From NCBI RefSeq assembly GCF_000717345.1, contig NZ_JNZA01000014.1:209780-273779 (forward strand): a DNA stretch of 64,000 nt. Direction: 5' to 3'. Each line of letters starts with the position of its first letter. Within the stretch, counting starts at the first letter, position 1. A model generated the notes under the pieces. That model saw only the letters and a list, made by a program, of their open reading frames with translations, was not told the DNA's origin and searched no databases. Positions 45,566 to 54,450 of the stretch are shown here, piece by piece. This DNA comes from Streptomyces lydicus. Lineage in GTDB: Bacteria > Actinomycetota > Actinomycetes > Streptomycetales > Streptomycetaceae. Position numbers and translations under genes: made by a program.

Positions 45566-46417
45566 TCACGCGGCCGGGGCGCCCGGCTCCTCGCGGCGGC
45601 GGAAGAGCAGGTCATGCACGACATGCCCCTTCTCCAGACCCTGGCCCTCGAACTTGGTCAGGGGCCGGAAGTCCGGACGCGGCGCGTAGCCGGAGTGGAG
45701 GTTCTCCAGGGTCGGCTCGGCGGAGAGAACCTCCAGCATCTGCTCGGCGTACGGCTCCCAGTCGGTCGCGCAGTGGACGAGCGCGCCGGGCGCGAGCCGG
45801 CTGGTCGCCAGCGTGAGGAACTCCGGCTGGATGAGGCGCCGCTTGTGGTGCCGCTTCTTGGGCCACGGGTCCGGGAAGAAGACGCGCAGGCCGGCCAGGG
45901 ACGCGGGAGCGAGCATCTCGCGCAGCAGGATGATCGCGTCGCCGTTGACCACCCGGACGTTGGACAGGCCGTTCCGCTCCGCGAGACCGAGCAGATTGCC
46001 CTGGCCCGGGGTGTGGACGTCGCAGGCCAGGATGCCGGTGGCCGGATCGGCCGCCGCCATCTGCGCGGTGGCCTCGCCCATGCCGAAGCCGATCTCCAGG
46101 ACGACCGGCAGCCCGTCGAAGAACGCGTCGAGGTCGATGCGGGACAGCCCGTCGATGTCCCGCCCCCACGTCGGCCAGAGCCGCCGCAGGGCGTCGGCCT
46201 GGCTGGGCGAGACCCGGCTGCGGCGGGGCTGGAAGGACCGGATCCGCCGCTCGTGGTGCGACCCGGCAGGGTCGGCCGCGGGCCCCGTTCCGTCGGGGAA
46301 CATGGGCCCGCCGCGCCGCTGGGACGAGTCGGCGGGCTGGGCAGCCACCGAGGCGACGGCTTCCGGAGCGTCTGGTTCCGCGGTGGCGGTGGCGGGGGTG
46401 GTGGAGTTCTCGGACAC
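45566..46417 (-). CDS. trmB: tRNA (guanine-N7-)-methyltransferase TrmB
   Basis: Methylates G46 in the tRNA variable loop with SAM. It has 283 residues including a ~60-residue disordered N-terminal extension. The SAM site is VVLEIGFGMGEATAQM, the catalytic/tRNA-binding stretch is FFPDPWPKKRHHKRRL and the late motif is CATDWEPYAEQML. The GTG start follows TAGAAT by nine bases; no ribosome-binding site. Closely upstream of the PrsW gene on the same strand, perhaps cotranscribed, but with its own promoter. Confidence 0.95.
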   Translation of the reverse strand: MSENSTTPATATAEPDAPEAVASVAAQPADSSQRRGGPMFPDGTGPAADPAGSHHERRIRSFQPRRSRVSPSQADALRRLWPTWGRDIDGLSRIDLDAFFDGLPVVLEIGFGMGEATAQMAAADPATGILACDVHTPGQGNLLGLAERNGLSNVRVVNGDAIILLREMLAPASLAGLRVFFPDPWPKKRHHKRRLIQPEFLTLATSRLAPGALVHCATDWEPYAEQMLEVLSAEPTLENLHSGYAPRPDFRPLTKFEGQGLEKGHVVHDLLFRRREEPGAPAA

Positions 46418-46530
46418 AGTGCGTCGATTCTACGGGGGCGGCGGTCCGGGCCGCGTGGACCGGCGAGAGGCCCGCGGGACCTCGGGCCGCGCCCGGGGGG
46501 TGGCGCGGTCAGCCCTGCTCGGAGGCTCGG

Positions 46531-46561
46531 TTGGCGCGGTGTGTAGCCGCCTGCATACGAT
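46531..46561 (+). promoter_or_regulatory. Putative promoter of the beta-propeller gene
   Basis: TTGGCG and TACGAT separated by 19 bases. It points to a start of transcription near 46568, before both candidate start codons. Confidence 0.4.
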
Positions 46562-46605
46562 GCGGGTTTGACATGGCTACACCAAACCAGGGGGTCTGTT
46601 TCATC

Positions 46606-48333
46606 GTGTCGCAGGGTGGCGAGGGAAGCGCCGGGAACCCGCAGGGGCCGCAGCCGGTCGGTCCGGGAGACGCGGGGGTGCCGCCCAGCGGCCCGCCTGC
46701 GCCGGGGCACGCCGTGCCGCCGCCCGGAGGCCCGACGGTCCCGGGGCAGGCCGTGCCGCCGCCCGCTCCGCCGCAGCACCCCCAGCCCGGGCCCGGCGCG
46801 GCACCGTACCCGCCCCCCGGCGGCCGGCCGCAGCAGCCGCCCCAGCAGGGGTACGCCCACCCCGCCGCACCGCAGGGAGGCCAGCAGCCTCCGCCCTACG
46901 GCCAGCAGCCCCCGGCCTTCGGCCAGCAGCCTCCGCCGTTCGGCCAGCAGCAGGCCCCTGCGCCGGGTCAGGTCCCCGGGCAGCCGCCGTTCCCCGGCGG
47001 ACCCGTGGTGCCCCCGTACGCCGGAGGCCCCGGGCAGCCCGCCGGCTCGGCACGCGGCGGACTTCCGGTGCCGCTCATCCTCGTGATCGTGCTGGTCGTG
47101 CTGATCGCGACCGGTGTGGGCGGGTACTTCGTCCTCACCGGCGACGACTCGTCCGCCCCGGCCGCCGACCGGCCCGCGAACGCCATGCCGCGTCTGTGGG
47201 AGGCGCCGTCACCGCTGTCCCAGCGCGAGGGCCAGGACGAGAACGGTCTGCGCTCGATGTGGTTCAACAACGACGACGTCATCTACGGCGACGGCGAGGG
47301 CGTACGGGCCTACGACCGCAAGACCGGCAAGAAGAAGTGGACGGTCAGGACACCCAAGGGCGCGGGCGAGGTCTGCGCGATGTCCAAGCAGCCCAGTCAG
47401 GACGGCGTGGGCGCCGTGGTCTTCGACGCGGGCGGCGACGACTGCTCCTACCTCTCCGTCGTCGACACCGACACGGGCCGCACGCTCTGGTCGAAGAACC
47501 TCCAGGACGACAGCGGTGCCGAGCACCGGCCGCGGGTCGTGGTGAACCAGAAGGTCGTCGCCGTCACGATCGGGACGACCTACGCGGGCTTCTCCGTCTC
47601 CGGCGGCGCCACCGCCTGGCGGCTGACGTCGCGCGGGCACCTGTGCACCAACTCGGTCGGTCTGAGCCCCCAGTACCTGGCCGTGATGAGCAACTGCCCC
47701 GACGAGAAGCCGAAGGCGCAGCTGGCGCTCCAGGACCTGGAGTACCCCGGCATCCATTCCAAGGTCACGGGCGAGAAGCGCCCCATCGAGCAGATCCTCT
47801 CGGACCTGCCGCTGACGCTCGTCATGCAGGACGGCAGCTCGGTCGACCCCGGCCGCTTCCTCCAGACCTATACGAAGGAGGGGCGGCCGGATCACTCGTT
47901 CAAGCTCGACGGGGAGCTGAAGGACCTGGACTTCGATTCGCGGAGCACCTACGTCGACGAGGACGAGCAGGTGCTGGTGGCCCAGTACGGCGCCAACAAG
48001 GGCCTGGCGGCCGTGGACCTGCGGACCGGCAAGCTGCTGTGGAAGAAGCGCGGCTCGGTGGCCACGGCCGGCGTGGACTCCGACGGCCTGATCGCGGTCA
48101 CCAACTCCCCCGACAGCGGCGCCAGCGCCCGCGACCCGCTGCTGCTCTCGATCGGCGTGCGGGACGGCAAGGAGAAGGTGAAGGGCGCGGTCTACGACCC
48201 CCAGCACTCCCTGCCCGCCCCCGACGCCATGTCGCTCGCCTGGAACGGCAACGACAACGTCCTCTACGTCCAGGGTGAGCGGCTGAGCGACGACCGGCCG
48301 AGCGTGCAGGCATTCAAGGCGCCGGTCGGCTGA
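46606..48333 (+). CDS. Membrane-anchored PQQ-like beta-propeller protein
   Basis: A 575-residue protein. The first ~145 residues are Pro/Gln/Gly-rich (PPYGQQPPAFGQQPPPFGQQ) and probably cytoplasmic. One membrane helix follows (LPVPLILVIVLVVLIATGVG). The rest is an extracytoplasmic beta-propeller with PQQ-type blades: YDRKTGKKKWTVRTP, VDTDTGRTLWSKNL and VDLRTGKLLWKKRG. The family scaffolds other proteins or senses; no enzyme residues are seen. Paired Cys (EVCAMS, DDCSYL, HLCTNS, SNCPDE) may form disulfides outside. GTG 46606 has AGGGGGT upstream; ATG 46573 is an alternative. Confidence 0.82.
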   Translation: MSQGGEGSAGNPQGPQPVGPGDAGVPPSGPPAPGHAVPPPGGPTVPGQAVPPPAPPQHPQPGPGAAPYPPPGGRPQQPPQQGYAHPAAPQGGQQPPPYGQQPPAFGQQPPPFGQQQAPAPGQVPGQPPFPGGPVVPPYAGGPGQPAGSARGGLPVPLILVIVLVVLIATGVGGYFVLTGDDSSAPAADRPANAMPRLWEAPSPLSQREGQDENGLRSMWFNNDDVIYGDGEGVRAYDRKTGKKKWTVRTPKGAGEVCAMSKQPSQDGVGAVVFDAGGDDCSYLSVVDTDTGRTLWSKNLQDDSGAEHRPRVVVNQKVVAVTIGTTYAGFSVSGGATAWRLTSRGHLCTNSVGLSPQYLAVMSNCPDEKPKAQLALQDLEYPGIHSKVTGEKRPIEQILSDLPLTLVMQDGSSVDPGRFLQTYTKEGRPDHSFKLDGELKDLDFDSRSTYVDEDEQVLVAQYGANKGLAAVDLRTGKLLWKKRGSVATAGVDSDGLIAVTNSPDSGASARDPLLLSIGVRDGKEKVKGAVYDPQHSLPAPDAMSLAWNGNDNVLYVQGERLSDDRPSVQAFKAPVG

Positions 48334-48390
48334 CGTCCGCGCCGACGGCTGTTCGTGCCGTCCGGGGGGTGACCCCTTCAGGCGCCGTCC

Positions 48391-48420
48391 CGGGGCCCTC
48401 ACACCCGTGTGAGGGCCCCG
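48391..48420. terminator. Bidirectional terminator
   Basis: A 14-bp perfect stem (CGGGGCCCTCACAC / GTGTGAGGGCCCCG) with a 2-base loop, between convergent genes. Confidence 0.8.
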
Positions 48421-48430
48421 GCGCGTGAGG

Positions 48431-49651
48431 TCATGCGCGGCCCGGGCCCAGGATGCCGAGCACCCTGCGGGCCACCTCGCGGCCGATCGGCAGGGAGGCC
48501 GTGGCTGCGGGGGACGGGGCGTTGAGGACGTGGATCATGCCGGGGGAGTCGGCGATCAGGAAGTCGTCGACGAGGGTGCCGTCGGGCAGGACGGCCTGGG
48601 CGCGGACACCGGCCGGGGCGGGGACGAGGTCCTCCTCGCGGGCGGCGGGCAGGAGGCGGCGGACCGCGTCGGCGAAGGCCCGCCGGGACAGGGAGCGGTG
48701 GAGTTCGCCGGCGCCGTAGCGCCAGTGGCGGCGGGCTATCCGCCACGAGCCGGGGTAGGCCAGGGTGCCGGCCAGCTCGGCGGGGTGGACCGTGCGCCAG
48801 TCGTAGCCCTCGCGGGCCAGCGCGGGGACGGCGTTGGGGCCGATGTGGACGGCGCCGTCGATGCCGCGGGTCAGATGGACGCCGAGGAACGGGAAGGCCG
48901 GGTCGGGGACCGGGTAGACCAGGCCGCGGACGAGGGAGGCGCGCTCCGGGGTGAGGGTGAAGTACTCGCCGCGGAACGGGACGATGCGCATGCCCGGCGC
49001 GTCGCCGGCCAGCCGGGCGATCCGGTCGCAGTGCAGGCCGGCGCAGTTGACCAGGGCGCGGGCGCGGTGGACCGTGCCGTCGGCGGTACGGACCGCGACC
49101 CGGCCGGGGCGGCGGCCGATCGTGGTCACCTCGGCGTCGTGGACGATCCGGGCGCCGGCGTCCTGCGCGAGGCGGGCGTACTGGCGGGCGACCGCGGTGA
49201 AGTCGCAGATGCCGGTCGTGCCGACATGGATGGCGGCCAGGCCGCGCACCTCGGGTTCGTACTCGGCTATCTGGGCCGGGCCGAGCTCGCGGACCGGCAG
49301 GCCGTGCTCGCGGCCGCGCTGGATCAGTCCGTGCAGCCGCGGCAGCTCACTGCGGTCGGTGGCGACGATCAGCTTGCCGGTGACCTCATGGGGAATGTCG
49401 TGCTCGGTGCAGAACTTCACCATTTCCGCCGAGCCCTGGAGGGCGAAGCGGGCCTTGAGCGAGCCGGGCGGGTAGTAGATGCCGCTGTGGATCACGCCGC
49501 TGTTGCGCCCGGTCTGATGGCGGGCCGGACCGGACTCCTTCTCCAGGACCACGACGCGGGTCCCCGGCGCGGCACGCGTGATCGCATGGGCCGTGGAGAG
49601 CCCGACGATGCCGGCACCGATCACCAGAACGTCGCAGTCGTACGCCGCCAC
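48431..49651 (-). CDS. lhgO: L-2-hydroxyglutarate oxidase-type FAD oxidoreductase
   Basis: A 406-residue DAO-fold flavoenzyme. The FAD-binding loop is DVLVIGAGIVGLSTAHA at the N-terminus. The LhgO signatures are GRNSGVIHSGIYYPPGSLKA (near 43-62), IVPFRGEYFTL (near 245) and FPFLGVHLTRGIDG (near 275). It oxidises L-2-hydroxyglutarate to 2-oxoglutarate, repairing a wasteful side product; electrons go to oxygen or quinones. The GTG start is set by GGGGAGG five bases upstream. Upstream frame extension is Arg-rich and unlikely. Confidence 0.88.
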   Translation of the reverse strand: MAAYDCDVLVIGAGIVGLSTAHAITRAAPGTRVVVLEKESGPARHQTGRNSGVIHSGIYYPPGSLKARFALQGSAEMVKFCTEHDIPHEVTGKLIVATDRSELPRLHGLIQRGREHGLPVRELGPAQIAEYEPEVRGLAAIHVGTTGICDFTAVARQYARLAQDAGARIVHDAEVTTIGRRPGRVAVRTADGTVHRARALVNCAGLHCDRIARLAGDAPGMRIVPFRGEYFTLTPERASLVRGLVYPVPDPAFPFLGVHLTRGIDGAVHIGPNAVPALAREGYDWRTVHPAELAGTLAYPGSWRIARRHWRYGAGELHRSLSRRAFADAVRRLLPAAREEDLVPAPAGVRAQAVLPDGTLVDDFLIADSPGMIHVLNAPSPAATASLPIGREVARRVLGILGPGRA

Positions 49652-49828
49652 TGCACCTCCCCAACCGCATGACCGCAGGCCCGACCGTCGCGCGGACCTG
49701 CGCATCATCCCGAATCCCGACGACGTATCCCATCATGACGGCCGGCACTGACAATCCGGCGAGGGCGGCACGACAAGGTGGCCCGGGCGGCCTTGGCTCC
49801 GCCCCGGCCGCCCCCGGCCCCCGCGCCC

Positions 49829-51277
49829 CTACGCCGGCGCCGCCAGCAAGGGTCTCGCCCGCTCCCGCAGCTCCACGACCCGGGGCTCGTCGCCGTACGG
49901 CTCCAGGCGGTGCAGCAGATCGCGGACGTACTCCGTCGTACGGGCCGAGGAGATGCGGCCGGCCACCTCGACCGCGCGGGTGCCCGCCGCGCAGGCCGCG
50001 TCCAGATTGCCGGACTCCAGTTCGGCCACCGCGGACACCACCAGGCGCAGCCCGTGGGACCGTACGAACTCCTCCGTCGGGCGGGACAGCGCCTGCTCGG
50101 TGAAGCGGCGGACCTGGCGCGGCAGCCGCAGGTCCCGGTAGCACTCGGCGGCGTCGGCGGCGAACCGCTCGTAGGAGTAGAAGTCCAGCCATGACGGGTC
50201 CGGATCGCCGCTGCGCGAGCGCTCCAGCCAGCCCTCGGACGCCTTCAGCGCCACCTCGCAGGCGCGTGCCTCGCCGGCCTTGGCCTGTGCCCGCGCCTCC
50301 ACCAGGCGGAAGAAGCTCATCGTGCGGGCGGTGGCGAGACCGCGGTTGCGCTCCAGGGCGGCCTGCGCGAGGTCGACGCCCTCGTCGGCGAAGCCGCGGT
50401 AGGTGGCCTGGAGGGACATCGAGGCGAGGACGTACCCGCCCAGGGGGACGTCGGCGGCCGCACGGGCGAGCCGCAGCGCCTGGATGTAGTACCGCTGGGC
50501 CGCCTCCTGCTGGCCGGTGTCGAAGGCCATCCACCCGGCCAGCCGGGTGAGTTCGGACGTCGCCCCGAAGAGCGCCCGCCCCACCTCGTCGCTGTACGAG
50601 GCGAGAAGTAACGGCGCCGCGTCCACCCGCAGGCACTCCGGCACCATCGATGAACGCCAGTCCCCGCCGCCGTACTTGGAGTCCCATCGGCGGGCGTCCT
50701 CCGCGGCCTCGCGCAGCTTGCTCACGTCGCTGTGCCCGACGTGCTGCGGGATCCCGGCGTCGCCGGCCGCCGCGGCGTCCTTGTCGCGGGCCTCGGCCGC
50801 CTCCCGCGCCACCGAGCTGTCGGCCGGGGATATCAGCCAGCGCGAGGCTGGAGTGGCGTACGCGCTGACGGCGAAGGATCCGGCCAGGCTCTGCCAGATG
50901 CCGCCCCCGCCGGCCCGCCGTCCGGCCAGATCGAGCCGGTACAACTCGGTCGCCGAGCGCACCGCGGCCCCCACATCGCGGGGAAACGCCAGGCCGACCT
51001 CGGGTGCCGGGTCCGCGTCGGCCAGCCCGATCTCGTGCAGCGGCACCGGCCGGCCCAGTTTGCTGCCGATCGCGGACGCGATCAGATGGGGCGCGGCGCC
51101 CTGGGGCACCATGCCCTTGGAGACCCAGCGCGCCACCGACGTCTTGTCATAGCGAAGCGTCAGGCCGCGCTGCGCACCGAGGTCGTTGACCCGGCGTGCC
51201 AGTCCGGCATTGCTGATACCCGCGAGGGCGAGTACGGTGCCGAGCTTCTCGTTCGGCCCGCGTATATCCCTGGACAT
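49829..51277 (-). CDS. TPR-like transcriptional regulator (sporulation-associated family)
   Basis: A 482-residue protein of a type common in Streptomyces. The N-terminal ~85 residues contain a helix-turn-helix-like region ([20 protein letters not shown] ... [14 protein letters not shown]). The remainder is all helical with TPR-like repeats ([49 protein letters not shown]). Related proteins such as NsdA repress development and antibiotics; this is a different member. The ATG ([13 protein letters not shown]) follows GAGGGG by six bases; frames upstream encode Arg/Cys-rich sequence. Confidence 0.75.
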   Translation of the reverse strand: MSRDIRGPNEKLGTVLALAGISNAGLARRVNDLGAQRGLTLRYDKTSVARWVSKGMVPQGAAPHLIASAIGSKLGRPVPLHEIGLADADPAPEVGLAFPRDVGAAVRSATELYRLDLAGRRAGGGGIWQSLAGSFAVSAYATPASRWLISPADSSVAREAAEARDKDAAAAGDAGIPQHVGHSDVSKLREAAEDARRWDSKYGGGDWRSSMVPECLRVDAAPLLLASYSDEVGRALFGATSELTRLAGWMAFDTGQQEAAQRYYIQALRLARAAADVPLGGYVLASMSLQATYRGFADEGVDLAQAALERNRGLATARTMSFFRLVEARAQAKAGEARACEVALKASEGWLERSRSGDPDPSWLDFYSYERFAADAAECYRDLRLPRQVRRFTEQALSRPTEEFVRSHGLRLVVSAVAELESGNLDAACAAGTRAVEVAGRISSARTTEYVRDLLHRLEPYGDEPRVVELRERARPLLAAPA

Positions 51278-52139
51278 GCGCACCCCTCGACACAGCGACA
51301 GCCGCCCCGCTACCCCGGGGCATGCGTCCACCCAGAGTAGTTCGCCGGATCCCGACCGTTAAGGGTCGGTGTCCCGGATGGCGGGATTCATGTTCAAACA
51401 GGGGTGCGGGGGTTGGCATGTGCTCCGGGTACGTGTGCCCGTGCGCCCGTCCGTGCGCGCTGGCCGCTCACTACGGGGAGCGCTTCCATGGCTTCTGCGT
51501 GGGTCGGCCCGCTGCACTGGATCCAGTGGGCTGGGGGACACCGTCACCTCATTCCCCGCGGGTGACGGTCCGGTCCGGGAGGCGTAGCCCGTCTCCCGGA
51601 CCGTCGCGCGAGCCGGTCGCGGACCGGTCGTGCCCGCCGGTTGACGTGACGCCCGGATGTGTCAACTCGACTGTAGGGCACGGACTTTGGCCGAAAATCG
51701 ATGGGTGATGATTTCCCGCCGCCGCGCAGCCGGAGCTGCCCCGGGGGCCACACGGGGGGCCTTCCGGGGCTGAGGCGCGTCCGGCCCGCGGCACGGGACG
51801 AGGGCCCGCCGCCGTGGCACCCCGTGCCGCGCCCGCCCGGATTCACCGTGGTCCGCCGTGCCGCGCCCGCCCCGCTTCGCCGCCGCACCGTGGTCGCCGC
51901 CGCCGCACCCGGTCCGCCTTCGCGGGCCCTCAGGGCGCACCCGTGGTACGCCCCGCGGCCCGGCAGCGGCACCTACCGGACCGGTCCCCGCCGCGAAGTG
52001 CCCGTATACAGGCCCGCTCCGACGCCTCCGCCGCGCCACGGTCATGGCAGCATGGTCGCCACAACAGCTTGGCGGCGGCTTGGCAATCCGTTGTACGGGG
52101 CGGCCGTTGGCCCCTGCGGGGAATCGGGTGGAGGCGGCG
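51278..52139. other. Long gap between two divergent genes
   Basis: 862 bases, the longest gene-free stretch in the window. Visible elements are an 11-bp hairpin (CGGTCCGGGAG / CTCCCGGACCG, 51571-51603) and GTTGAC-N15-GTCAAC (51640-51666). Frames through it have random composition and no ribosome-binding sites. A small RNA or long leader could lie here; I see no family match. Confidence 0.5.
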
Positions 52140-54251
52140 ATGCGCTGGTTGGTGGGGTGGAGCAGTGCCGCCACAGGGGTCGCTACCGGCTCGTCCGCCA
52201 CCGGGCCGGCGGCCGGTGCACAGGCCCGCGCCGTGCTCCCCGTGGGCGCCCAACTCCTGTGGGGCGACCCGGATCCGCTGTGGGCGGTCGGCGACTGGCG
52301 GCCGGACGAGGTCCGCGTCGTCCAGGCCGACCCCGAGACCCGGCTCGCCGTCTTCGGGGTCTGCGGGGCCACCGACGACCAGCTGCGGGTCGGGCTGTTC
52401 GCGGCGCGTGGCGGCGCCCTGCGCCACCTCACCGCCTGGCCGGGCAGCTACACCGCCGTCGTCCAGGTGGGGCGCCGGATCACCGTCACCGGAGACCTGG
52501 CCGGCGCCCGTCCCGTCTTCCACACCCCCTGGGCCGGCGGCACCGCCTACGCCACCGCCGCCCTCCCGCTGGCCGACCTGATCGAGGCCAGCCTCGACGT
52601 CGGCCACCTGGCCGCGCTGCTGGCCTGCCCGGACGTCCCCGAGGCACTCGGCGCCGGCACCCCGTACGAGGGCGTCCGCCGGATCCCGCCCGGCCACGCC
52701 CTGGTGCTGCGCGGCGGCACCCGCGACGTCACCTCCTACGAGCCGACCACCTCGCTCGCCGTCGCCGCGCCCCAACTCGCCCCGGAACAAGCCGTGGACG
52801 GCGTCCGCGACGCCCTGGTCGAGGCGGTCCGCGCCCGGCTGGCCGGGCCCCGGCACGCCCCCGACCCGGACGGGCTCGACGGTCTCGACCCGGGCCCGGT
52901 GCCCGGGATGGGGCCGGCCGAACGGCGCGCCGCGCGGGGCGGGCCGGCCCCCGGCGTCGGCGCCGACCTCTCCGGAGGCAGCGCCTCGGGAACCCTCGCC
53001 CTCCTGGCCGCCGGTCTCCCCGGCCAGCCCGGAAGGCTGGGCGGCCACGGCGAGCGCCTGCTGGCGGTCACCTTCAACGACCGTGCCACCGCCGGTGTGC
53101 AGGCCCACCGCGACGCCGAATTGGAGCGCGCCCGCAGCATCGCCGACAACCCGCGGCTGCACCACGTCGTCGTCGCGGCCGGCGAGGAGGCCCTCCCGTA
53201 CGCCGACCTCGACAGCGGCCCGCTCACGGACGAGCCGGGCCCCTCGCTCACCACGGCGGGCCGCCACCGCCGGCGGCTGCTGGCCGGCAGCGCGGACCAC
53301 TTCGTCGGGCACGGCGCCCGCCAGGTCCTCGATGCCCACCCGGCCCGGCTCGCCGACCTCCTCATGGACCGCCGCCGGCGCCATCTGCTGCGCCCGGTCA
53401 CCGCGTTGGCGAAGGCCGACGGCCCGTCCGCCCACTCGGTCCTGGTGCCGTTCACGGTCTACCGCGCGGCCCGCAAACTCGCCCGTACGCCGTACCCGGA
53501 GGGCATCGCCGACGCGGCCCGGCGCCTGCTGGAGCGGCAGTTCACCGACGAACCGGCGACCGGGGGTGCCGTGGACGCCTCGCTGGCCGCGCTCGCCTGG
53601 TGCCGGCCGGGGCCGGCGGCCCGCTGGCTCACGGGGGAGGCGCTGGCCGAGGTGTCGGTGCGGCTCGGCGAGGCCGCCACCCGCTCGCCCGCGGGGGGCC
53701 GCCCCGGGGAGCGCCGGGCTCGTGCGGCGCTGGCCCGGCAGGCCGCCGACCACCGCGTCTTCGAGCAGGCCGCCGAGGTCCGCAACCAGCGGCTGCACGC
53801 GCCCTTCCTCGACAACCAGGTGGTGCTGGCCTGCCGGGCGCTGCCGGACACCCTGCGGGTGCAGCCGGGCGCACGGGCCGCCGTCCTGCGCTCCGTACTG
53901 GCCGGGGCGGGCGTACGGGACCTGCCGCCCGGGTGGGGCGCCACCTCGCACCTCACCCACACCGCGGCGGTACGGGCCGGGCTGCGCGGCGCCGTCGGCG
54001 ACCTGGTGCGGCTCTTCGACGCGCCGCTGCTGGCGGACGCCGGGCTGATCGAGGCGCGGGTGGTCCGCAAGGCGCTGCGCGCCGCGGCCGAGGGCGCCCC
54101 GCTCCCGTTGGACGGGCTCGCCGAACTGGTCTCCACGGAGCTGTGGTTGCGGCGCCTGGTGGCGCGGCGCGGCACCTGCTGGACGGGTGCCGAGGCACCG
54201 CGCCAACGGGCGGTCGCCGCGGGAGTGGTCCCCCGGGCGCGCTTGTCGTGA
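52140..54251 (+). CDS. Asparagine synthetase-like protein with altered active-site motifs
   Basis: A 703-residue protein with AsnB-type architecture. The N-terminal domain resembles an Ntn glutaminase but begins MRWLVGWSS, so Cys2 is absent and no glutaminase activity is expected, as in lasso-peptide and beta-lactam cyclases. The synthetase domain has the P-loop at DLSGGSASGTLALLAAG (276 onward): the usual SGGxDS reads SGGSAS, with Asp replaced by Ala282. The later R-LHAPFLDNQVV motif is intact. No RiPP precursor, leader peptidase or other biosynthetic gene is nearby. The ATG has GGAGG five bases upstream. Function unknown. Confidence 0.78.
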   Translation: MRWLVGWSSAATGVATGSSATGPAAGAQARAVLPVGAQLLWGDPDPLWAVGDWRPDEVRVVQADPETRLAVFGVCGATDDQLRVGLFAARGGALRHLTAWPGSYTAVVQVGRRITVTGDLAGARPVFHTPWAGGTAYATAALPLADLIEASLDVGHLAALLACPDVPEALGAGTPYEGVRRIPPGHALVLRGGTRDVTSYEPTTSLAVAAPQLAPEQAVDGVRDALVEAVRARLAGPRHAPDPDGLDGLDPGPVPGMGPAERRAARGGPAPGVGADLSGGSASGTLALLAAGLPGQPGRLGGHGERLLAVTFNDRATAGVQAHRDAELERARSIADNPRLHHVVVAAGEEALPYADLDSGPLTDEPGPSLTTAGRHRRRLLAGSADHFVGHGARQVLDAHPARLADLLMDRRRRHLLRPVTALAKADGPSAHSVLVPFTVYRAARKLARTPYPEGIADAARRLLERQFTDEPATGGAVDASLAALAWCRPGPAARWLTGEALAEVSVRLGEAATRSPAGGRPGERRARAALARQAADHRVFEQAAEVRNQRLHAPFLDNQVVLACRALPDTLRVQPGARAAVLRSVLAGAGVRDLPPGWGATSHLTHTAAVRAGLRGAVGDLVRLFDAPLLADAGLIEARVVRKALRAAAEGAPLPLDGLAELVSTELWLRRLVARRGTCWTGAEAPRQRAVAAGVVPRARLS

Positions 54252-54450
54252 GCGGGACGCGGCAGCTGTCGTGTGACGGGGGGCGGAGGACGGCGCACGG
54301 CGGGTGAGCCGCGCGCCCAGCTGAACGGCGCATCCGACGGCGACTCCGCGGCCCCGCACGCCGAGGGCACACACCGCACGCCCCCAGGGAACGCCGCCGC
54401 ACGCCACGCACCCGCCGGGCCCGCCGGTGCCTCGGTGCCCGGGGTGCCCC

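Noticed and set aside
51858..52139. N-terminal extension of the AsnB-like protein
   Set aside because: The extra residues are Pro/Arg-rich and unstructured; ATG 52140 has a perfect ribosome-binding site and the family begins there.
52140..54251. Lasso-peptide cluster suggested by the AsnB-like gene
   Set aside because: No precursor peptide, RRE protein or leader peptidase is adjacent, and the P-loop Asp is missing.
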